A stretch of 64,000 nt of DNA. Origin: Saccharomycopsis malanga. Taxonomy: Eukaryota; Ascomycota; Saccharomycetes; Ascoideales; Saccharomycopsidaceae. The stretch spans positions 62,001 to 126,000 of the forward strand of contig CP025323.1 in NCBI GenBank assembly GCA_004014935.1, written 5' to 3'. The position numbers and the translations under genes are program-made. Below the pieces are notes generated by a model. That model was not told the origin of the DNA and made no database searches. It saw only the letters and a list, made by a program, of their open reading frames with translations. Positions 57,499-64,000 of this stretch are shown one piece after another (within the stretch, counting starts at the first letter, position 1; every line of letters starts with the position of its first letter).

Positions 57499-60400
57499 AT
57501 GTCATTGTATCAAATACTGGCCCATCAGGCCCTATCTATTGTAAACTATTTTTTCCAGGCCCCGCTTCCTGACCCAGCGCAGGTGTTTCCATGGATATAT
57601 TCTGGTGCTAATAACCAGGCTTCTTCTTCTCATCACCATAATAGCCATTTCCCTAATTCCAAGCTGGCTGCACCTCAACAGCTCAAAAGCTTTGTTCTTT
57701 TTGTTCGCTCCGCGCCTATTCAAGATACATCGGTGCCTATAATTGAGGATTCGGCGCTCTTGAAGAACTCAGTGGATTATTTTGCTTTGTTATCGCCTTA
57801 TGATGAAATGGATGTTGAAGAAAGTGAATCTAAACATATAAACTTGCGTAATTTCATCACAAACTACTTGCTTTACTTGGACATTATCACTTCTGAAAAA
57901 GACCCTTATATTAATACAATTATGGATGATGTGCTTAAGGTCGGACGGCTTCCTATTTTCAAAGATATATCTAATGAGTCGTTTTCTATTCGTTCATTCA
58001 ACATGCAAACGAATATCATTTCGACAATCAGTGATTTCATCGTCTATTGCTTTAATAAAGACCATCTGTTGGACTTTGATTTTTCAAATCATATGCAAAA
58101 GTCAAAGGCCACGACCTGTAAATGTTTATGTGTATCTCGTCTTCTAAATCTCGCTCAAATCCATTTTCAGAAAAACAATCCCGAAATATTACATACTGAA
58201 TCAGTTCAAATTTCGGCTACCGCTAATCCTTCTGGTAAATTGAAACCTGTGGAAATCCAAGAAGATCATTGTGGTGAAGGGCTGCAAGAATCTGATGACG
58301 AATCTGAAATCAACTTTAACTCAGTATTGTGTGCCCTCAAGAAAAATGAAGGTTTCGCTGTAGTTCATGATGATACTGAAGAAGTTTTTGAAAACGTGAT
58401 ACCTCATTTTAAAGCGTGTAAAGAAAATTTTGATCAATCCAAGCACTCTTTGTTTTTCTCTGATGAAGCTACTGTTGTCACTAATCCTACTAAGCATTTT
58501 TTACAGCTGCCTAAACTGCATTGTATGACCAGCAGTTGCAACAGCATGAATAGTTTTTATAATACTTTTATCATTGAGAGACCAATGGAAATTCTTCTCA
58601 ATGATGAGTATTTCAGCTCTTTGATTTCAGTCCCACCGTATACAAACACTGGCGACGAACTCAATATCAATTCTTTGATAACCAACCATCTGGCTGAACA
58701 GCGAGCTTTGCCAAATGGAACCACCTCAAATCTGTTATTGTTGAACCTGTTCGAAATCAACAGTATAAACAACTGGGAGATCAATTACCTGATAAAAGAG
58801 AAGTTGGAAATATGGAAGATCAGCTCTGCTCAACAGTTTCAGCCTGGTCTTTGGATTGGTAATGAAGGAGATTATTATATGTGGAAACAACTGAATGAAA
58901 ATAATAAGAGTGCGCCTGATTCTATTAATCATTACGAGCCGGAGGAAACTTTTGAAAATAAAGTTCCCAAGTATTGCTCTATCTATAACAGTTTGTTTCT
59001 AAGCGACAATCCACTTGTGGAGAGCCATTGTAATAACAGGAAGCTACTAAACGAACCTCCAGTCAATTGGAAGTTTCTCATAGAAGTCCACGCCACTTCA
59101 AAACTTCCTACTTTGATGAAACTTTACGAAATATTTAGCTTTATCAAGGCTTGCGAGAAACCGAAGAAACACCATATGCAAATACCGTATGATACCTGTA
59201 TTACCTTACAATTTCCTGCATCTGGAACCATTGCCGGATTAGGCAATTTGTCTGTTCAAGATATCTTGATTATCATCAATGTGTGCAAGGTCATATATTA
59301 TAAAAACCATCTTGTATTCCCTACCTTGATGTTTTGCCCTGAAGGATATACGGAAACCGCTTTGCTTGCTATTATTTACTTGATGTATTCTACCGGTACA
59401 AGTTTACGTGATGCCATAATAGATTTCTACATCAAATATGGAAGGCCGTTCTATTTGTTTGACAATGATTACAAGTTATTACTAGATTTGGAGGCAATTA
59501 TTTTGCATTATTCACCTAAAAATAATATGTCAGTAAACGATAATGAGTTGGAAGAATTGAATGATGACAATAGTAACATTATCAGTGAGATTTTAATCAA
59601 GAGCTTTTCGCAAAAGCGTCAAAGTTCTAATCCTGAATTTGTCAATCCTATAACTAATAATGACTGGTTTAATGAATTGATAGCTAATAATTCTGGTTCT
59701 TTGGTTCCTTCTAGAATCTTACCCAACTTGTTTTTAGGCTCACTAAATCATGCGAACAGTTTGCCGTTGCTTGCCAAGTTTAAAATCAACACTATTGTTT
59801 CTGTAGGAGAAACATTACCATGGTTTTCTTTTTTGCCTCCAGAAGCCTATTCAATCAACAACACGTTTGGCAAAAGCGGAACTTGTCATGTTATCAAGTT
59901 TCTAAAAGAGTCACCTGCCGCTTTGGCTAAGGCTCCGTACTTGGAGAACTTTCCTATTGATCAGATTCTTCTTGTCAATGATATCAAAGACGATGGGATT
60001 GATTCGATCTCAAACGATTTGCTTAATGACATTTTTGATTTCTTCACACAGTACACTCAGACTGATGTAAACTCGATTACCAACTTTGACTTGCCTCAAA
60101 AGACTTTGGTGCATTGTAAAGTGGGAGTCAGTCGGTCTGCTACGGTAGTTATTGCGTATTTGATGAGGTTCTTGGGAATGACTTTGGAAAAGGCGTATTT
60201 GTTTGTAAGGGTCCGCAGACTTAATATCATCATACAGCCTAATTTGAGACTTTTCTATGGCTTGTTTAAAATTCAAGAGGAATTATTAGTCAAATTTCAT
60301 AGTCAGGAAGATGCAAATAAATCGTCAAAAAGAAGATTTTTCAACTCTCATACAACAGATGGGCCATATCAATTCAGCATTCCTAGACGGAAAAAATCAA

Positions 60401-60873
60401 GTGTTTCCTCATCTTCAATGGACAATTCATCACTTTATTCTGATGAGTATTATTACACACCAGGAATTAGTGCCGGAAGTTATATTAGCAATGGCTCTGG
60501 CAAACAGCCAATCCGCTTCATCAGAAACCGTGAAGCCTCGAATGCTTCTTCTTTGCAAACCTCCATCACCATCGATTCTAACAACAGTGAAGATGAGCAA
60601 GACTTTGAAGAGGATGACGATAGTGTTGTAGTAGATAGTAGTGACGACAATTACGAGCCTCCTGAGCCTTTTTCTAAACCAAAGACTATTAGCACTATCA
60701 GCGCTGATCCTGCACATAAAAGCAATGGCTCCTCTAAACTCACAAAGAGTTTTGACCAGTTCACCAAGCTAAATGGTGAGCATGCAAAAACTCAGTTAGT
60801 CAACTCAAAATGGTTGAGGAATGTTGATTGGGTAATTTTCTGTCAAAGAGTTCATGAGCTCAATAAGTTTTAA
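57499..60873 (+). CDS. PPS1: Dual-specificity protein phosphatase Pps1-like
   Basis: From the first ATG (57499, MSLYQILAHQAL) the protein has 1124 residues. The frame is open further upstream but without an ATG. The N-terminal two-thirds are poorly conserved with acidic and Ser-rich patches. A conserved block at about 550-650 (LITLQFPASGTIAGLGNLS-like) precedes the catalytic region (about 725-935). That starts with SRILPNLFLGSLNHANSLPL, and its active site is HCKVGVSRSAT with catalytic Cys about 873 and Arg about 879 (HCX5R), then YLMRFLGMTLEKAYLFVRVR. This is the arrangement of Pps1 (807 residues in Saccharomyces), linked to S-phase control. The C-terminus adds a Ser-rich region and an acidic tract. 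The extra length is mostly at the N-terminus and in low-complexity parts. Confidence 0.85.
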   Translation: MSLYQILAHQALSIVNYFFQAPLPDPAQVFPWIYSGANNQASSSHHHNSHFPNSKLAAPQQLKSFVLFVRSAPIQDTSVPIIEDSALLKNSVDYFALLSPYDEMDVEESESKHINLRNFITNYLLYLDIITSEKDPYINTIMDDVLKVGRLPIFKDISNESFSIRSFNMQTNIISTISDFIVYCFNKDHLLDFDFSNHMQKSKATTCKCLCVSRLLNLAQIHFQKNNPEILHTESVQISATANPSGKLKPVEIQEDHCGEGLQESDDESEINFNSVLCALKKNEGFAVVHDDTEEVFENVIPHFKACKENFDQSKHSLFFSDEATVVTNPTKHFLQLPKLHCMTSSCNSMNSFYNTFIIERPMEILLNDEYFSSLISVPPYTNTGDELNINSLITNHLAEQRALPNGTTSNLLLLNLFEINSINNWEINYLIKEKLEIWKISSAQQFQPGLWIGNEGDYYMWKQLNENNKSAPDSINHYEPEETFENKVPKYCSIYNSLFLSDNPLVESHCNNRKLLNEPPVNWKFLIEVHATSKLPTLMKLYEIFSFIKACEKPKKHHMQIPYDTCITLQFPASGTIAGLGNLSVQDILIIINVCKVIYYKNHLVFPTLMFCPEGYTETALLAIIYLMYSTGTSLRDAIIDFYIKYGRPFYLFDNDYKLLLDLEAIILHYSPKNNMSVNDNELEELNDDNSNIISEILIKSFSQKRQSSNPEFVNPITNNDWFNELIANNSGSLVPSRILPNLFLGSLNHANSLPLLAKFKINTIVSVGETLPWFSFLPPEAYSINNTFGKSGTCHVIKFLKESPAALAKAPYLENFPIDQILLVNDIKDDGIDSISNDLLNDIFDFFTQYTQTDVNSITNFDLPQKTLVHCKVGVSRSATVVIAYLMRFLGMTLEKAYLFVRVRRLNIIIQPNLRLFYGLFKIQEELLVKFHSQEDANKSSKRRFFNSHTTDGPYQFSIPRRKKSSVSSSSMDNSSLYSDEYYYTPGISAGSYISNGSGKQPIRFIRNREASNASSLQTSITIDSNNSEDEQDFEEDDDSVVVDSSDDNYEPPEPFSKPKTISTISADPAHKSNGSSKLTKSFDQFTKLNGEHAKTQLVNSKWLRNVDWVIFCQRVHELNKF

Positions 60874-61746
60874 TTCATGAAATGTATAGATGATACAACT
60901 CTGTTTTTAGGGTACGTTATAATGATTGTTTTTTTTTTTTTTTTGTTATTTATATTTTGTTTTTGTTCGTTTTTTGTCTTATATTGGGTTTGATGTTTTT
61001 TTTACGATTTTGTTTATTATGGGTGTTTTTTCTATCTTTTTTAATTTGGTGGTTTTTATTTTCTACGTGTATAATAATGATTACTGGGTTGTTTCCAACT
61101 CATTATCATAATGACCTACATGAGATTTGTCTTTTTATACTGTCATGTTTCCTTCTGTTGAATTCTATATGATGTTTCAAAGATATGTATTTTTATCTTT
61201 TTGTAAGGTCTTCCCTAGTTTAGCAAAGCACTGATGATTTTGTGAGTCAAAGACCCAATGTAACCATTATGGAAACGTCTATATATGTCTAACACTGGGT
61301 ATTCCTTAACTGAACTCTTAGATTAACCTTGTTATGTTTATCACATTTGAGTCGTTTGTTGTTACGATATACTTTCGAAAGGATTGACACTGATTACTAA
61401 TATTATATACTTACCGATACTTGAATGGACCGCCTCGGTATACCCAACAAAACTGTCTATACACTTTTAAAGACTCTATTGAAGTTGTTTTGTTCTTTAC
61501 ATGTTTTTCTCCTTATCGCGTAGTTAGTTAAAAGACCTTTATCTTTGGAATATCACACCAATATAGCTGGTCATTAATTACCCAATTTAATTTATTGCTT
61601 TAGTCGGCCCTCTATAATTGTATCGTGTGTTGCTTTTAACAGTACAACTTCAACATCGATTACTCCAAGCTGTCTACACTATAACACAGTTAATGCAATA
61701 AGATGATATTAATCTATGTAATGAGAATCGAACTTATAAAATACAC
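60874..61746. other. Convergent intergenic region PPS1-like / UTP18 (873 bp)
   Basis: It begins with a T-rich 3' UTR (a T run at about 60928-60942). The two short frames at 60926-61172 are translations of that T-rich stretch. No C/D or H/ACA snoRNA could be confirmed. Confidence 0.5.
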
Positions 61747-63495
61747 CTAATAGTCATTCAATTGGAATAATCTTGCTTTTCCGGCCTCATTTCCCACTGC
61801 CAACATTTCAGAATTCGCGCTGAACGCCACTGCAGTGACTTTACCTAATGGAGTTCCACTGGTAGGCCAGTTCTTAAACACTGAGCAGCTAGGAATATGA
61901 ACCAATCTTAAGGCATCTTTCTTGGCTCTACTTGCTACGCACAATAACTGGCCGTCAAAGTTAAAAAGCAAAGTCGAAATGCTTGTAACAAGGCTTTTCA
62001 CTGTTCCTATTGGTTTATAACTATTTGCTGCGCCTTGAATTAGTTTTAAACGGTCATAGATGTTGACTATACCATTGCTACTACCTATTGCCAAATAACG
62101 GTCGTTTCTTCCACCAATAGCGATTTTAGTAATGCCAATACCATTTTCGTCCTGCCATTTGCTCACAACTGCATTCGTATTGAAGTTGAACTCAAAAAGC
62201 TCGCCGTTAGTGTTGACGATGAAAATTGTTTGCTCATCCTTGGTCCATAAGAAATCAGCAACTACCCCATTAATTTTAAAGTTTTTGTAGAATGTGCCAT
62301 TAGATATCGATAATATGTTAACGTAACCATTATTACCAATCAATCCAATATACTGGCCGAGTGGAGAGAGCTTGAAGTTTTCAAAACTCTTTTGTAAATG
62401 CTTAATACCATACAAATTTGATATTTTTTCAATCTCGCCAGAAACCAAGTCTAACTTGTACATGAACTTTCTTCTACCTGCTAAATACACTTTATTGGTG
62501 GTATTTGACGTGCTGAAGTAGGCATTTTGTATTGGCGAGTTTTTGAAAAAAACGGATGTGACCACATTGTTGTTCTTTCCGTCAATGTTATATATTCTCA
62601 AAGATCTGTCATAGCCACCCGTGAGCAAAAGAGGTAAGGACGGATGGAAATCGATGGTTTGAATAGCAGATTTAGAGAGGTGTTTATGATTAGCATCTTT
62701 CAATCTGGCAATATTCACGTTTTTTGGGGTCAATAATCTAGATGTCTTACTTCTCTTGTAGGTAAGATTGGATTCAATGAGTTTTACAAATGCCTTAGGA
62801 TTGTACGTGCTTGAGAGTTCATCATCTTCATCATCAGTAGCAGGTTCTTCGTTATCTTCGTCGCTCGAATGTATACTGTTATCATCACTATCTTCAGGTT
62901 TTTCGTCTGCCCACAATGGACGTGGGTGGATCTTTTCAAACTGAGCTCTTAACCGGCTTATGAATTGCTGACTATTTATTGATGCTTCCGCATAACTTGT
63001 TCTCAACTTTTTAATTCTCGAAGCTTCTAGAAGATTTATATTTGCCTTTTCGTCATCACTATCTTCCCATGCAGCTTCATCTTCACTTTCACTACTGAAT
63101 TCCTCGGCCTGCTTCTCAGCATCTTTCATTTCAACATCTACGTCGCCATTATCAGCATCATCCATAAAGAAAAGCATATCATCTTGTAAATTGGAAACAC
63201 TATCCTTGGCCTCATCGTCGCTTTTTCCGTCTTCATTATCACTGGCTAAATTTTCTTCATCGCTTGATTCATTCATCATATTGTCTATATCTTTCAAATT
63301 ATGCTCAAATCCGCTCAAATCGCCAAAGACAAGCTTTTCAAGAGCTAATTCTTCCTCATCCTTAGGCGGAAGCTCTATGTCATCTGGTATCTTGAATACA
63401 GTATCATGTGTGCTCTCTGACGACTTTGATTTCCCATTCTGAGCTTTCGCTTGCACATTTTTCGTACCTTTTCCTTGTTTTTTTACTTTGGCCAT
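61747..63495 (-). CDS. UTP18: U3 snoRNP WD40 protein Utp18
   Basis: I choose the ATG at 63495 (MAKVKKQGKGTKN), giving 582 residues. The upstream in-frame ATG at 63582 adds 29 residues that look like leader sequence and is possible. The first 260 residues are Lys-, Ser- and Asp/Glu-rich with several CK2-type acidic patches (EDEAAWEDSDDEK). The remaining part is a WD40 propeller: IQTIDFHPSLPLLLTGGYDR, SLRIYNIDGK, FKLSPLGQYIGLIGNNGYVN, YLAIGSSNGIVNIYD and the C-terminal VTAVAFSANSEMLAVGNEAG. AWEDSDDEKANINL and FQKIHPRPLWAD-like segments fit Utp18. The protein is part of the UTP-B/U3 processome and recruits the Mtr4 exosome helper. Its divergent partner is COA3. Confidence 0.92.
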   Translation of the reverse strand: MAKVKKQGKGTKNVQAKAQNGKSKSSESTHDTVFKIPDDIELPPKDEEELALEKLVFGDLSGFEHNLKDIDNMMNESSDEENLASDNEDGKSDDEAKDSVSNLQDDMLFFMDDADNGDVDVEMKDAEKQAEEFSSESEDEAAWEDSDDEKANINLLEASRIKKLRTSYAEASINSQQFISRLRAQFEKIHPRPLWADEKPEDSDDNSIHSSDEDNEEPATDDEDDELSSTYNPKAFVKLIESNLTYKRSKTSRLLTPKNVNIARLKDANHKHLSKSAIQTIDFHPSLPLLLTGGYDRSLRIYNIDGKNNNVVTSVFFKNSPIQNAYFSTSNTTNKVYLAGRRKFMYKLDLVSGEIEKISNLYGIKHLQKSFENFKLSPLGQYIGLIGNNGYVNILSISNGTFYKNFKINGVVADFLWTKDEQTIFIVNTNGELFEFNFNTNAVVSKWQDENGIGITKIAIGGRNDRYLAIGSSNGIVNIYDRLKLIQGAANSYKPIGTVKSLVTSISTLLFNFDGQLLCVASRAKKDALRLVHIPSCSVFKNWPTSGTPLGKVTAVAFSANSEMLAVGNEAGKARLFQLNDY

Positions 63496-63605
63496 TGTTA
63501 TTTCTACTCTTATCAACCGCTTGATTCCTCCCTCTACGAAATTCTTCCTATAATCACCTATGATTTCCCTCTTTAATACCATTACTATGCGGTCTGAAAA
63601 ATGTA

Positions 63606-63627
63606 GAAAAAAAAATTTTTTGCGATG
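63606..63627 (-). promoter_or_regulatory. RRPE-like tract with partial PAC core upstream of UTP18
   Basis: An A-run joined to a T-run (63607-63621) is followed by GCGATG (63622-63627), which shares the first six bases of the PAC motif GCGATGAG. Both are standard signals of ribosome-biogenesis promoters, so they fit UTP18. They lie about 110-130 bases upstream of the chosen UTP18 start. Confidence 0.5.
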
Positions 63628-63712
63628 CGCCGTTAGAAGCCCCTGTTATTGACGAGATTTCATTTTTCATATAAGGAGGGAGGCATCGTATTACGAACAG
63701 CCTATAAGGAAG

Positions 63713-63724
63713 CCTTTATAAAGG
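63713..63724. promoter_or_regulatory. Palindromic TATA element between UTP18 and COA3
   Basis: CCTTTATAAAGG is a 12-bp perfect palindrome with TATAAA in the centre, 50 bases before the COA3 start. Being symmetric it could drive either direction. Confidence 0.5.
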
Positions 63725-63774
63725 CAAGACGGTGTTTAAAGTAGATTACGTCACATTGAAATTTCAATAACAAA

Positions 63775-64000
63775 ATGAGAAGCATAGCACCTTTGAGAAG
63801 ATCACTGTATGTTTGTTCTAAGACTGTAATGTCAATGGTATTAAGAAATTCTTTGAAAGAATGAATAATGATCTGTTTTACTAACTTGCATCCAGTTTCC
63901 CCACCTCACCATACCAAGATACCAGAACTTGGAAGATGACTCCAGCAATGATCAGGGCAAGAAAGCCATATTTCTGGAAGAATGCTGCCACATTTTCTGT
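63775..64000 (+). CDS. COA3: Cytochrome c oxidase assembly factor Coa3 (3' truncated by window), two exons visible
   Basis: Exon 1 is 63775-63806 ([10 protein letters not shown], then two bases of a Leu codon). Exon 2 starts at 63896 and runs past the window edge. The splice completes that Leu codon and continues [34 protein letters not shown]. The block [19 protein letters not shown] is the signature of Coa3/CCDC56, a small inner-membrane protein that binds newly made Cox1 with Cox14 and Mss51. Alternative reading frames after the acceptor hit stops. The remaining part, including the membrane helix, is outside the window. Basic and hydrophobic residues at the N-terminus may be a mitochondrial targeting segment. 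Confidence 0.9.
63807..63895 (+). other. Intron of COA3 (89 nt)
   Basis: The donor is GTATGT (63807-63812), the branch site TACTAAC is at 63879-63885, and the acceptor TCCAG ends at 63895. Phase 2. The joined frame gives the conserved Coa3 N-terminal block, which is strong support. Confidence 0.92.

Noticed and set aside
61232-61325. Possible C/D snoRNA (TGATGA ... CTGA)
   Set aside because: The flanking terminal stem does not form and no D'/C' pair was recognised; box matches are expected by chance.
61718-61735. tRNA B-box-like sequence (reverse of AGTTCGATTCT)
   Set aside because: No matching A box, the T-arm cannot pair and no acceptor stem is present; it sits at the end of UTP18.
1-64000. 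CRISPR arrays, prophage, bacterial operons
   Set aside because: The window is clearly eukaryotic nuclear DNA; the only direct repeats are short promoter or coding repeats without spacer-repeat regularity.

Overview
The window is 64 kb of an AT-rich nuclear chromosome from a budding yeast (Saccharomycotina). The clues are compact genes with short introns carrying GTATGT donors and TACTAAC branch sites, single-copy orthologues of Saccharomyces genes (SNF1, BNI1, NIP1, BLM10, UTP18), and poly-A/poly-T motifs ahead of ribosome-biogenesis genes. In-frame CTG codons are scarce in the genes I checked by eye and, where seen, fall in linkers or positions that accept Ser. This fits the CTG-Ser (Candida/Debaryomyces) clade but does not prove it. 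All translations used here assume the standard code, so any Leu from CTG may really be Ser.

Layout, left to right. 0-8 kb: 3' end of SPB1, intron-bearing PEF1, an eIF3k-family gene, and NIP1 (eIF3c). Two inverted copies of a roughly 210-bp element flank the two eIF3 genes. 8-15 kb: the very long BLM10 gene on the minus strand. 16-22 kb: a divergent septin with a cryptic first exon, an uncharacterised acidic/lysine-rich protein, an Mpv17-family membrane protein and the F-box gene HRT3. 22-30 kb: a YDR124W-like protein, a ferric reductase, a three-exon short-chain dehydrogenase (YMR226C type) and a zinc alcohol dehydrogenase. 30-42 kb: a 2-kb gene-free stretch, a NUP85-like nucleoporin, SNF1, a secreted phospholipase B and spliced COQ11. 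42-64 kb: an ATX2-like ZIP transporter, the formin BNI1, BUD21/UTP16, a dipeptidyl aminopeptidase (STE13/DAP2 type), a small KRE1-like GPI protein, a PPS1-like dual-specificity phosphatase, UTP18, and the first part of COA3.

Functionally this is an ordinary euchromatic housekeeping region: ribosome biogenesis (SPB1, BUD21, UTP18), translation initiation (eIF3k, NIP1), polarity and septation (BNI1, septin), signalling (SNF1, PPS1) and membrane or secretory functions. Six introns in five genes are inferred from splice signals and in-frame joining. I see no tRNA, rRNA, CRISPR array, intact transposon or convincing novel multi-gene system. The items most worth a second look are the inverted repeat pair around the eIF3 genes, the eIF3k gene itself, the septin with altered GTPase motifs, the Blm10 C-terminus, and several palindromic or tandem promoter elements.
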